64,000 nucleotides of DNA from Streptomyces noursei (GTDB taxonomy: Bacteria > Actinomycetota > Actinomycetes > Streptomycetales > Streptomycetaceae). Below the pieces are notes generated by a model, which made no database searches, was not told the DNA's origin, and saw only the letters and a list, made by a program, of their open reading frames with translations. Position 1 is the stretch's first letter. The number at the start of each line of letters is the position of its first letter. The DNA lies in assembly GCF_016917755.1 (NCBI RefSeq), contig NZ_CP070326.1, positions 3,162,001 to 3,226,000 of the forward strand, given 5' to 3'. Position numbers and translations under genes: made by a program. Positions 27,761-35,480 of the stretch are shown here, piece by piece.

Positions 27761-28813
27761 TCAGGGCCGGGTGACCGCCGCGATCGGCATCATGTCGACC
27801 GGGTCGTAGCGCACCCGGGCGCCCGGGTAGGGCGCGTGCACGACCTGCCCGTTGCCGACGTACATCCCGACGTGGCTGGCGTCCGAGCGGTAGATGACGA
27901 GGTCGCCGGGGCGGGCCTGGGACAGCGGCACCCGGGCCCCGGCGCCGCGCTGGGCCTGCGAGGTGCGCGGCAGCGAGATGCCGGCCTGGCCGTAGGCCCA
28001 TTGGGTGAGGCCGGAGCAGTCGAACGACGAGGGGCCGGTGCTGCCCCAGGCGTAGGGGGCGCCCACCGCGGCGCGCACCGCGGCGACCGCCGCCTCGGCC
28101 CGGCCCGAGCCCGGCACGATCCCGGTGAGGTCCGGGATGTACTCGTCCCGCCCGTCGCTGCGGGACGCCCGGTCGTACGCCTCCCGGGCCTGCGCGGGCA
28201 GGGCGTTGAGCAGCCGCCGCGCGGTGGCCAGCTTCCGCTGGACGTCCTTCTTGTGGCGGGCCACCTCGGCGCGGCTGGCCTCCAGCTCGGCCAGCTTCCG
28301 GGCCGCCTCGTGGCGCTGCTGCTCCAGTTCGCGGGTGGCGGCCTGCAGCCGGTGCAGTTCGTGGGCCTGGGTGCCGCTCAGCCGGTCCAGGGCGGCGGCC
28401 TTCTCCAGGTAGCTCTCCGGCCGCTCGGAGAGCATCAGCCGGACGGTGGGGTCGATCCCGCCGGACCGGTACTGGGCGGCGGCCAGCGCGCCGAGCCGGG
28501 CCCGCATCCCGTTGACCCGCGCCTGGGTGCGGGCGGTGCGGTCCTGGAGGGCCGAGACCTCGTCGCGCAGCTCCTTGGTGCGGGCGCTGGCGCCGTTGTA
28601 CTGCTCGGTGGCCCGCTCGGCCTCCTCGTAGAGCTTGCCGACCCGGGCCGCGGCACCCTCCCGGCCGGTGGAGCCGCCACCGGCACCGGAGGAGGGGTCG
28701 GCGCTGGCCGGTGCGGCCGACAGCGCGGCCGCCGCGGTCGCCAGGGCGGCGGACAGGACGGTGACCGAGGCGAGGGTGGTCGGGCCGCGCTGCGAGGAAC
28801 GGCGATGGGACAC
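27761..28813 (-). CDS. NlpC/P60 family cell-wall endopeptidase (paralogue A)
   Basis: A 350-residue secreted C40 peptidase. Residues 1-40 contain a signal peptide (VTVLSAALATAAAALSAAPA, then ASA). A long coiled coil covers about residues 50-220, as in RipA- and CwlO-like hydrolases. The catalytic domain begins near residue 235, with Cys in SSFDCSGLTQWAYG, His in ASHVGMYVG and the third residue His in VVHAPYPG. It probably cuts D-Glu-diaminopimelate bonds in peptidoglycan. GTG 28813 aligns with MASHRR at the start of the neighbouring paralogue. It lies 238 bases downstream of that gene, beyond a strong terminator, so it probably has its own promoter. Confidence 0.88.
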   Translation of the reverse strand: MSHRRSSQRGPTTLASVTVLSAALATAAAALSAAPASADPSSGAGGGSTGREGAAARVGKLYEEAERATEQYNGASARTKELRDEVSALQDRTARTQARVNGMRARLGALAAAQYRSGGIDPTVRLMLSERPESYLEKAAALDRLSGTQAHELHRLQAATRELEQQRHEAARKLAELEASRAEVARHKKDVQRKLATARRLLNALPAQAREAYDRASRSDGRDEYIPDLTGIVPGSGRAEAAVAAVRAAVGAPYAWGSTGPSSFDCSGLTQWAYGQAGISLPRTSQAQRGAGARVPLSQARPGDLVIYRSDASHVGMYVGNGQVVHAPYPGARVRYDPVDMMPIAAVTRP

Positions 28814-28946
28814 CACGAGGGCCGCAACTCCTTCCGTGTGCAGCCCCTGCCGCCCGGGCGGGACGGTCGGTGATCCGGCAGCTGCGAGGGCAGACAGTAA
28901 CCGCGCCGCGGCATGCCGACCAAAGCCCGCTTTTCGTACGCAAAAA

Positions 28947-28987
28947 GCCGCTCCGCCGGTGACTTCGCAGGTCACCGGCGGAGCGGC
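28947..28987 (-). terminator. Strong terminator after NlpC/P60 paralogue B
   Basis: A perfect 17-bp stem, GCCGCTCCGCCGGTGAC / GTCACCGGCGGAGCGGC, with a 7-nt loop, followed on the minus strand by TTTTTG. This is the clearest intrinsic terminator in the window. Confidence 0.92.
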
Positions 28988-29051
28988 AGGTCAGCGGCCA
29001 AGGCCGCAATTCGCCCGATCGGGCGGCAAGTTGTGCGGGATGTGAGGCTTT

Positions 29052-30077
29052 TCAGACCCGCACGCCGAACTGGAACGGCATGTTGTTGATCGACTCGTAG
29101 CGCACCGCGGCGCCCGGCTTCGGGGCGTGCAGCACGGTGCCGTTGCCGGCGTAGAGGCCGATGTGGTGCAGGTCGCCGTAGAACAGCACCAGGTCGCCGG
29201 GCTTGAGGGCGCTCTCCGAGCCGATGCGGGTGCCGGCGTTGGCCTGCTCCTGCGAGGTGCGCGGCAGCGACTGGCCGGCCTGCGCGTACGCCCAGGAGGT
29301 CAGCCCCGAGCAGTCGAAGGAGGACGGGCCGGTCGCGCCCCAGACGTAGGGCGAGCCTATCTTCGACTGGGCGGCGGCCAGGGCGGCCGCGCCGCGCTGC
29401 GAGGCGGGCACGTCGTCGCCGAGGTTGACCCGGCCGTTGCTGCGGTTGGCGCGGTCGTCCGCGGCCTGCATGGCCGCCCGCTCCTTGGCCGTCAGCGTGT
29501 TGAGCAGCTCCTGCGCCTTGGCGAGCTTGCCCTTGATCTCGTCCTTCTTGTCGCCGAGCGACTTGCGGGCCTCGGAGAGGTCCTGGATCTTGCTCGCGGC
29601 CTCGGCGCGCTCCTGCGCGAGCTGGCGCTGCTTGTCCGCGATGGTCCGGAGCTGCTCGGCCTGCTTGCCGCTCAACTGGTCGAGGGTGGCGGCCTTTTCG
29701 AGGTAGGTGTCCGGGTCGCCGGAGAGGAACAGCTGGACCGAGGGGTCGATGCTGCCGCTGCGGTACTGGCCGGAGGCGATGGCACCCAGCCCCTTGCGGA
29801 GCTGGTTCAGGTCGCCCTGGCCACGGGCGACCTTGTCCTGGAGGTCGTCGACCTCTTTCTGGAGCTTGTCCTGCTGCTCCTTGACGCCGTTGTACTTCTC
29901 GGTGGCCTGCTCCGCCTCGCCGTAGAGCTTGTCGACCTCGGACTTGACGTCCTTCTTCGACTGGCTCGGGTCGGCGTGCGCCGCCTGCGACGAGAGGGCG
30001 ACGGCCGCGGCGGCGGTCGCGGTGAGCACGGTCACGCGAGTACGGCTCGGCTGCTTGGGTCGACGGTGGGACGCCAC
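29052..30077 (-). CDS. NlpC/P60 family cell-wall endopeptidase (paralogue B)
   Basis: A 341-residue secreted C40 peptidase, clearly a tandem duplicate of the next gene downstream. It has a signal peptide ending SSQAAHA near residue 36, a coiled-coil region to about residue 210, and a catalytic C40 domain with Cys in SSFDCSGLTSWAYA, His in LHHIGLYAG, and VLHAPKPG. It likely remodels septal or lateral peptidoglycan. Its 5' leader of about 135 bases holds a probable c-di-AMP riboswitch, a regulator known upstream of cell-wall hydrolases in Streptomyces. The other paralogue lacks this leader, so the two copies are likely regulated differently. Confidence 0.92.
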   Translation of the reverse strand: MASHRRPKQPSRTRVTVLTATAAAAVALSSQAAHADPSQSKKDVKSEVDKLYGEAEQATEKYNGVKEQQDKLQKEVDDLQDKVARGQGDLNQLRKGLGAIASGQYRSGSIDPSVQLFLSGDPDTYLEKAATLDQLSGKQAEQLRTIADKQRQLAQERAEAASKIQDLSEARKSLGDKKDEIKGKLAKAQELLNTLTAKERAAMQAADDRANRSNGRVNLGDDVPASQRGAAALAAAQSKIGSPYVWGATGPSSFDCSGLTSWAYAQAGQSLPRTSQEQANAGTRIGSESALKPGDLVLFYGDLHHIGLYAGNGTVLHAPKPGAAVRYESINNMPFQFGVRV

Positions 30078-30094
30078 GGGGGCGAGCTCCTTCT

Positions 30095-30180
30095 TCCTCC
30101 AGCCGCCTACCGGGAGTGGGGGGAGCGAGTGCCCCGGCTCCGCGCGAACGCCGCGGACTCGGCGGTACCTTCACTGACCG
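30095..30180 (-). promoter_or_regulatory. Probable ydaO-type (c-di-AMP) riboswitch
   Basis: The 5' leader of the NlpC/P60 gene, read on the minus strand, has the short actinobacterial ydaO-like pattern: CCGCCGAGTCC near 30155-30168, then GGAGCCGGGG, and finally CCGGTAGGCGGC at 30102-30113. The first and last blocks can pair as CCGCC/GGCGG to close the element. The match is by eye to remembered consensus, not by covariance model. c-di-AMP would turn the gene off if this works like rpfA leaders in S. coelicolor. Confidence 0.5.
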
Positions 30181-30219
30181 TCCCGGTTGGATGATCACCT
30201 GTATGAAGGTTCGAGGCCG

Positions 30220-30249
30220 ACCTTAGTAACCGAGCTGTGATCGCTTCAA
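30220..30249 (-). promoter_or_regulatory. Promoter for NlpC/P60 paralogue B
   Basis: On the minus strand, TTGAAG (30249-30244) and TAAGGT (30225-30220) are spaced by 18 bases and fit a HrdB-like promoter. The predicted start point is near 30213, which gives a leader of about 135 bases containing the candidate riboswitch. Confidence 0.5.
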
Positions 30250-30382
30250 ATCCTCCCGGGGAAAAACTGCACCGGGAACCCCATCTTTTACCAACATCAC
30301 ACTGCCCGTGAGCGCCAATTGACGCTGCGGTACCACCGGCGAGCGCCTTTCCCCGGCACCATTCCGGGCAACATGGGATATG

Positions 30383-31756
30383 TCAGGTTCGCGCAAGTCG
30401 CTTGAGCAGCAAGGCCGATGCCACCGGCCGGGCGCCCGCCTTGGCGACCCCGTCGGCCACCTCCCGGTCCGAGGAGACCACCACCACCGGCCGGCCGGAC
30501 GGCTCGGCCCGGACCAGCTGGCGGATCAACTCGTCGGCCGTCACGCCCGGCTTGCTGAACAGCACCCGCACCCCGCGCGGCGGCGCCAACAGCACCGGCG
30601 CGGCCAGCTCCGCCCCGTCGAAGACACAGGTCATCTCCGCGCCGGTCTGGGCCGCCAGCACCGCCAGCCCGCCCAGCAGCCGCAGCCGCTGCTTCTCCAG
30701 CGGCATGGTCGGATAGCCGGTCTTGGTGACGTTGTAGCCGTCCACCACCATGTGCGCCTGAGGCAGCGCCAGGAGCTGGTCCAACAGCGCCGGGTCGGTC
30801 TCCGACAGCGCCCGGGTCGCGATGTCCTTGGGCGTCATCCGGCCCGGCGCGACCGCGTCGACGGTGTCCGCCGGGCGGCCCGCGGCGGGCGGCAGCGCCA
30901 GTTCGCGACGCAGCCCCTGGGCCGCGTCCAGCACGGTGTCGAGCAGCAGCCGCAGCCGCATGTCCTCGACGCTGCGCCCCTCGCGGGCGGACCGCCGGCT
31001 GGTCTCCAGCGCCGCCTCGACCTCCGCGATCCGGGCCTTGAGCCGGCGCAGCTCGCTGTCGGCCCCGGCCTTCTCCGCCGTCGCCCGCTCCCGGACCTCG
31101 GCCAGCACCGCCTCGACCTTGCGGACCGCCGCCTCGCCGCGCTTGACGTCGCTGAGCGCACTGCGCAGCCGGCGCTGCAGCGACTCGTTCTCCTTGCGGG
31201 CCGCCTCCAGGTCGGCGCGGACCCGGTCCGCCTCCGCACGGGCCTCCCCGCGCGCCTGCGCCAGCTCCTCGCGCAGCCGGGCCAGCTCCCGCTCGGCCTC
31301 CTCGCCGGCCCGTTCGGCGCGCGCCCGCTGCGCCTCCTCGCCGGCCGCCGCGACCAGCTTGATCCAGCCCTCGGGACGCAGCACGTACGCCGCGGCCGCG
31401 ACGTCCAGCGGATCGGCGGCGGCGGGCGGGGTCCCCTGCTCCAGGGCCTCGGCGAGCTCCGGCTGGGCCTCCCGCAGCTTGCCCGCGATCCGCTGCCGGA
31501 AGACCGGGTCGCCCTCCAGCGCCGCGGCCATCGCGTTACCGGCGAACTTGGCCCGACGGGTCGGGGTGAAACGGGCGTACTGCCGCAAGGGGGGCGGCAG
31601 TTCGGCGACCGTCAGCGCCCCGAACCACTCCGCGGTGAGCGCCACGACGCGGTGCCGAACGCCCTCGGGCAGTGGCTGATCGAGCACCTCGTCGACCACT
31701 CCTCCGGGCGCGTCCGCACGCTCGGCCCCCGGATCCCCTTCTGGACGTTCCACCAC
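30383..31756 (-). CDS. NYN-domain (YacP-like) putative RNase with coiled coil
   Basis: A 457-residue protein with a C-terminal PIN-like NYN domain. The domain starts with MVVDGYNVTKTGYP and ends in VVVSSDREVADG, giving the acidic residues of a metal-dependent ribonuclease. The N-terminal region (residues 30-130) has no named domain. A long Glu/Arg/Ala-rich coiled coil fills about residues 130-260. The architecture is common in Streptomyces and is thought to process RNA, by analogy to YacP/Rae1. The minus-strand gene before it (the small zinc-ribbon protein) is only 18 bases upstream, so the two are probably one operon. Confidence 0.86.
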   Translation of the reverse strand: MVERPEGDPGAERADAPGGVVDEVLDQPLPEGVRHRVVALTAEWFGALTVAELPPPLRQYARFTPTRRAKFAGNAMAAALEGDPVFRQRIAGKLREAQPELAEALEQGTPPAAADPLDVAAAAYVLRPEGWIKLVAAAGEEAQRARAERAGEEAERELARLREELAQARGEARAEADRVRADLEAARKENESLQRRLRSALSDVKRGEAAVRKVEAVLAEVRERATAEKAGADSELRRLKARIAEVEAALETSRRSAREGRSVEDMRLRLLLDTVLDAAQGLRRELALPPAAGRPADTVDAVAPGRMTPKDIATRALSETDPALLDQLLALPQAHMVVDGYNVTKTGYPTMPLEKQRLRLLGGLAVLAAQTGAEMTCVFDGAELAAPVLLAPPRGVRVLFSKPGVTADELIRQLVRAEPSGRPVVVVSSDREVADGVAKAGARPVASALLLKRLART

Positions 31757-31774
31757 GGCTGCATCGCTCCGATC

Positions 31775-32014
31775 TCAGGCGCTCGCGCCCGGGCGGTCCA
31801 CCAGCTCGATCTGGTCGACCGCGTTGCACCAGCGGCAGCGCACGGACTCGATCGTCTCGCTGACGACCTCGCGCTCCTCCACCGACGGCTCCCCCGCCAG
31901 GTCGAGGTGGACGTACTCCACGACCTTGGACCGACGGGTCACGTCGAACCGGGTGAGGTTTCCGCACAGCGTGCAACGCCACCGGGTTTCCGCCGTCGGC
32001 AAGGGAACAGCCAT
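31775..32014 (-). CDS. Small zinc-ribbon-like protein
   Basis: A 79-residue protein with two CxxC knuckles: Cys14-Cys17 (CTLC) and Cys60-Cys63 (CRWC). Together they should bind one zinc ion in a rubredoxin-like or zinc-ribbon fold. It lacks a helix-turn-helix or any catalytic residues. The gene is 18 bases before the NYN-domain gene, so a role in RNA handling with it is a fair guess but unproven. Start is ATG 32014. Confidence 0.85.
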   Translation of the reverse strand: MAVPLPTAETRWRCTLCGNLTRFDVTRRSKVVEYVHLDLAGEPSVEEREVVSETIESVRCRWCNAVDQIELVDRPGASA

Positions 32015-32198
32015 CGTGTCGTCCTCTTTCGTGCTCGTGCTGCGGTGCGTTCACGCGGTGCGCCGTCGGACTGCGGAAATACGCAACGTACTGCCTGTAA
32101 CCCTACGGCCTGACAGCGGGCCGGCGCGGGCCCGCCCGGAAGCCGGGACGCGGCGAGGCACTCTGTCCCGTGTGCCCGCATTGCGCCATGATCACTTC

Positions 32199-32930
32199 AT
32201 GACGGCGCCGGTCCACCCCGCCCGCTCTCTGCGCGCGGTGTTCTCACGGATGACGAACGTGCTGATCGGACTGTGCTGCGCACTCTTCGTGCTCGGCCCG
32301 GACTCCGGCCTGAACCGGACATACGGCACCGGTGACGCGCTGTTCCACGCCCAGAGCAGGTACTACGAGCACTGGGGCGTGATTCCGCTCGATCTGTGGA
32401 GCGGCGCACCGCGGGCCCTGCTCACCCCGCTCACCGCACTCTTCGTCCACGCGAGCTGGCTGCACCTGCTCAGCAACATGCTGTTTCTGTACGTTTTCGG
32501 CGGGATGACCGAGGCCCGGATGGGCCGGCTCCCGTTCACCGCCTTCTACCTGACCGTCGGCTACCTGGCGCTGCTGGGCTACGCCGCCGCACACGCCTCC
32601 TCCGACCAGACGCTGGTCGGCGCCTCCGGCTCCATCTCCGGCGTCCTGGGCGCCTTCCTCTTCCTCTTCCCCCGGGCCCGGGTCACCAGCCTGTTCCCGT
32701 TCCTGTTCTTCCTGCCGCTGCGGTTCCCGGCCTGGCTGGTGCTGCTGTTCTGGTTCTGCCTCCAGTGGCAGGCCGCCCGCCACGACCCGGCCGGCCCCGG
32801 CGTCGCCTACCTCGCCCACGTCGTCGGCTTCGCCCTCGGCTTCCTCTACGCCTGGGTCCGCTACGGGCGGGATACTGTGGGGGCCACCAGGGACAACGGA
32901 CCGTCGGCCGAGGGAGAGAGCCAGCCGTGA
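32199..32930 (+). CDS. Rhomboid family intramembrane serine protease
   Basis: A 243-residue membrane protein with six or seven helices. The nucleophile Ser lies in the rhomboid motif GASGSISGVLGAFLFLFP. The partner His is in YLAHVVGFALGFLY. The conserved N-terminal loop has FVHASWLHLLSNMLFLYVFG, with the His and Asn of HxxxN. ATG 32199 is chosen over in-frame starts further upstream, which give low-complexity sequence. The 3' end overlaps the next gene by 4 bases, so they are co-translated. Substrates of bacterial rhomboids are mostly unknown. Confidence 0.9.
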   Translation: MTAPVHPARSLRAVFSRMTNVLIGLCCALFVLGPDSGLNRTYGTGDALFHAQSRYYEHWGVIPLDLWSGAPRALLTPLTALFVHASWLHLLSNMLFLYVFGGMTEARMGRLPFTAFYLTVGYLALLGYAAAHASSDQTLVGASGSISGVLGAFLFLFPRARVTSLFPFLFFLPLRFPAWLVLLFWFCLQWQAARHDPAGPGVAYLAHVVGFALGFLYAWVRYGRDTVGATRDNGPSAEGESQP

Positions 32931-33208
32931 TCACGTCGATCGTGCTCATCAAGACCAGCGTGGATCAGATCCCCGAGATCGCCGAGCGGATCGCCGCGCT
33001 GAGCGGCGTCAGCGAGGTCTACTCCGTCACCGGCGCGTATGACCTCATCGCGATGGTGCGGGTCGCCAACCACGACGATCTGGCCGACGTCATCCCCGGC
33101 CGCATCAGCAAGGTGCCGGGCGTCGCGTCGACGGAGACGCATATTGCGTTCCGCACGTATTCGCAGCATGACCTGGAGGCGGCGTTCTCCATCGGCCTCG
33201 ACGCGTAG
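32927..33208 (+). CDS. AsnC/Lrp ligand-binding (RAM) domain protein without DNA-binding domain
   Basis: A 93-residue protein consisting only of the RAM/AsnC effector domain: VLIKTSVDQIPEIAERIAAL, VSEVYSVTGAYDLIAMV and STETHIAFRTYS. There is no helix-turn-helix, so it cannot bind DNA alone. Stand-alone RAM proteins often modulate full-length Lrp/AsnC proteins or sense amino acids. GTG 32927 overlaps the rhomboid stop as GTGA. Confidence 0.88.
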   Translation: MITSIVLIKTSVDQIPEIAERIAALSGVSEVYSVTGAYDLIAMVRVANHDDLADVIPGRISKVPGVASTETHIAFRTYSQHDLEAAFSIGLDA

Positions 33209-33289
33209 CGCTGCGCTTGGCTGGCTTCCCACGTTGTCGGCGTGCCCGCCGTAGGGGTTCGCCGCCGTTTTTGCGCCTGCGGCGCGGGG

Positions 33290-33637
33290 CCGCCTGACGG
33301 CGGAGTTGTTGTCCGCTGCGCGGGGCTGTTGGGTGCGGTGACGGGCCTGCGGGGGTGGTGTGCAGGACTGCTGCGCTTTACGTCCTGCACACCACCCCCT
33401 CCGGCCCGTCCCCTCCCGTTGAGGGGTGGGAAAGACAGGCACGCGGGTGCTGATGCCGGTGATCCGGTGACGGTCACCACTCAACAACGAACCTGCAGGG
33501 GGCCACCGGCATACGCCCCCACCCACCGTTTCCATGACCACCCACGGGAGGTGCCGAAAAGCCCCGCGCAGCGGAACCGCCCCCCCCCGCCGTCAGGCGG
33601 ACACGCAGCGGAACCGGCACAACCCGCCGTCAGGCGG
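33290..33637. repeat. Palindromic repeat island between two operons
   Basis: This 430-base gene-free stretch (33209-33642) holds three copies of a composite element: CCGCCTGACGGCGG (a 5-4-5 hairpin) paired with TCCGCTGC. The left copy is at 33290-33319. The two right copies are inverted: GCAGCGGA at 33568-33575 with CCGCCGTCAGGCGG at 33587-33600, and again at 33605-33612 with 33624-33637. The left and first right copies also share a longer 16-base inverted match (33312-33327 with 33560-33575). Inside sits the long hairpin at 33341-33409. No transposase is present. It looks like a repetitive palindromic or MITE-like element. Confidence 0.7.
33341..33409. terminator. Very long hairpin, possible bidirectional terminator
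   Basis: An 18-bp perfect stem, GGGGGTGGTGTGCAGGAC / GTCCTGCACACCACCCCC, with a 13-nt loop. Past a 3x3 internal loop it continues with a 7-bp outer stem ACGGGCC / GGCCCGT. It lies between the convergent AsnC-type gene and aminotransferase gene and could end both transcripts. The perfect arms over GC-rich DNA are unusual and are part of the repeat island. Confidence 0.6.
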
Positions 33638-33642
33638 CCCGG

Positions 33643-35079
33643 TCAGCCAACGGCCGGCACGCAACGGCCTTCCTCGACGCGGTAGTTCCAGCGGGCGCCG
33701 TCCGTGACGAGTTCCCTGACCGCGCGGAGGAAGCGGTCGATGTGCTCGTCGGGGGTACCGGCGCCGAAGGAGACGCGGATCGCGTTCAGGGACCGTTCGC
33801 CGGGCGCGGCCTCGGCGGCCTCGGGGGCGCCGCACTCCCCCGGTTCCTGGGGCTCGCTGCCCAGCAGGGTCCGTACCAGCGGGTGGGCGCAGAAGAGGCC
33901 GTCGCGGACGCCGATGCCGTACTCCGCGGAGAGGGCGGCGGCGAAGTGCGAGCTGTTCCAGCCCTCGACGACGAAGGAGATGACGCCGACGCGCGGGGCG
34001 TCGTCGCCGAAGAGGGAGAGGATCCGGACCTCCGGGACGTCGGCCAGGCCCGCCTGGACCCGGGCGATCAGCTCCTGTTCGCGGGCGACCAGGCCGTCGA
34101 AGCCGGCCTCGGTGAGCGCCCGGCAGGCGGAGGCGATGGCGTAGGCGCCGATCACGTTGGGCGAACCGGCCTCGTGCCGGGCGGCGGTGGTGTGCCACTC
34201 GACGTCCACGCCGCCGTCGGCCCGCCGGGCGACCTTCCGGCTGGCGCCGCCGCCGGCCAGGTACGGCCCGGCCTCCTGGAGCCAGTCGGCGCGGCCGGCC
34301 AACACCCCGGAGCCGAACGGCGCGTAGAGCTTGTGGCCGGAGAACGCGACCCAGTCGACGTCCAGTTCCGCGATGTCCACGGGGTGGTGCGGGGCGAGTT
34401 GGGCCGCGTCCAGCACGATCCGGGCGCCGTGGGCGTGCGCGGCGGCGGCCAGTTCCCGCACCGGCCACAGTTCGCCGGTGACGTTCGAGGCGCCGGTGAC
34501 GCAGACCAGCGCCGGGCCGTAGGGCTCGCGGGCGGCCAGCGCCTTCTCCAGGGTGTCCACCGCCTGCCGCGGGGTGCGCGGGGCGTTGAGGTAGGTCACC
34601 ACAAGGTCGGCGCGGCGTTCCCAGGGCAGCAGCGAGGCGTGGTGCTCGGTCTCGAAGACGAACACCCGGGTGCCCTGCGGCAGGACGGCGGCCAGCAGGT
34701 TCAGCGAGTCGGTGGTGGACCGGGTGAAAACGACCTGATCGCCCTCCCGTCGCCCATCGCCGCCCTTGCCGGACCGGGCTTCGCCCGGGCCCCCTTCGAT
34801 GCGGCAGCCCAGGAAGTCGGCGACAGTCCTGCGGGCGTTCTCGAAGAGGTCGGTGGAGAGCTGCGAGAGGTAGCCGGCGCCGCGGTGGACGCTGCCGTAG
34901 TACGGGGCGTAGCCGGCGACGTCGTCCCAGACCCGCTGGAGCGCCGGCGCGCTGGCGGCGTAGTCCAGTGCGGCGTAGACGGCTTCGCCGCCGGTCACCA
35001 GCGGGACGAGGACATCCCGGCCCAGAACCGGCAGCGGGTCACAAACGGAGCGGTCGGCGGCAGCGGTGACGACAGACAT
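33643..35079 (-). CDS. PLP-dependent class V aminotransferase / cysteine desulfurase-like
   Basis: A 478-residue PLP enzyme of the class V (NifS/SufS/kynureninase-like) family. The Schiff-base lysine is in FSGHKLYAPFG, the ring-stacking and phosphate residues are in ETEHHASLLPW and VLDAAQLAPHH. The C-terminal active-site loop reads GIGVRDGLFCAHPLVR, with a Cys at the desulfurase position. A low-complexity Gly/Lys/Arg insert (about residues 90-108) is unusual. GGGAG lies 6 bases before ATG 35079; an in-frame GTG at 35166 would add 29 residues. A SAM-IV riboswitch in its leader ties it to sulfur or methionine metabolism, so it may be a desulfurase or a cystathionine-type step. Confidence 0.88.
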   Translation of the reverse strand: MSVVTAAADRSVCDPLPVLGRDVLVPLVTGGEAVYAALDYAASAPALQRVWDDVAGYAPYYGSVHRGAGYLSQLSTDLFENARRTVADFLGCRIEGGPGEARSGKGGDGRREGDQVVFTRSTTDSLNLLAAVLPQGTRVFVFETEHHASLLPWERRADLVVTYLNAPRTPRQAVDTLEKALAAREPYGPALVCVTGASNVTGELWPVRELAAAAHAHGARIVLDAAQLAPHHPVDIAELDVDWVAFSGHKLYAPFGSGVLAGRADWLQEAGPYLAGGGASRKVARRADGGVDVEWHTTAARHEAGSPNVIGAYAIASACRALTEAGFDGLVAREQELIARVQAGLADVPEVRILSLFGDDAPRVGVISFVVEGWNSSHFAAALSAEYGIGVRDGLFCAHPLVRTLLGSEPQEPGECGAPEAAEAAPGERSLNAIRVSFGAGTPDEHIDRFLRAVRELVTDGARWNYRVEEGRCVPAVG

Positions 35080-35220
35080 GGCGAACTCCCGTGAGAGATA
35101 AGCGAGTTCGCTGCGGCGCGGGGGCGTCGTACGGCACGCGGAGGGTGCGGAGGATCCGCCCGGCACGGCGTCGCAGCGTGAAAGGAAAAGGAGAAGGGCG
35201 CGGTAACGGGGCCGGCGGCC

Positions 35221-35238
35221 CTAACGCATTCGCTTCAT
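35221..35238 (-). CDS. Five-codon leader ORF downstream of SAM-IV riboswitch
   Basis: Minus-strand ATG AAG CGA ATG CGT TAG encodes MKRMR with GGGAG about 10 bases upstream. Two of its five codons are Met. It lies between the riboswitch and the aminotransferase gene, about 140 bases before that start. It may be chance, but its position invites a test. Confidence 0.3.
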   Translation of the reverse strand: MKRMR

Positions 35239-35277
35239 CACGGAAGGACTCCCTCGAGGACCAGGATCCCTGGCGAG

Positions 35278-35396
35278 GGATCCGCGCTTGCCGCAGACCT
35301 CGTTGCCTGCGACCTGGTCATCACCCGGGGCACCCCGCCACGGAAGGAGGGTTGCCGGACAGCGGGCCGGGGCCTACATCGCTGTCACTCGTGACC
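35278..35396 (-). promoter_or_regulatory. SAM-IV riboswitch
   Basis: The minus strand carries a near-complete SAM-IV aptamer. Conserved blocks, in order, are GGTCACGAGTGACAGC at the 5' end, CCGGCAACCCTCC, GTGGCGGGGTGCCCCGGGTG, ATGACCAGGTC and finally GCGGCAAGCGCGG. They match the Mycobacterium/Streptomyces SAM-IV RNA almost base for base from memory. It sits about 200 bases upstream of the class V aminotransferase gene. S-adenosylmethionine binding should lower expression. A hairpin GGATCCCT / AGGGATCC just after the aptamer (35264-35283) may be part of the switch. Confidence 0.9.
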
Positions 35397-35432
35397 TGGG
35401 CTGAATCATGCCACACGATCATCGGGGCGCAA

Positions 35433-35459
35433 GCCCCGGTCCGTATTGCGGACCGGGGC
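35433..35459 (-). terminator. Terminator after trpD
   Basis: A perfect 11-bp stem GCCCCGGTCCG / CGGACCGGGGC with loop TATTG, 21 bases past the trpD stop. It also separates trpD from the SAM-IV leader of the next unit on the same strand. A smaller GGGGC / GCCCC hairpin lies beside it. Confidence 0.85.
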
Positions 35460-35480
35460 CTGCGTCACATCCGAGGGGCG

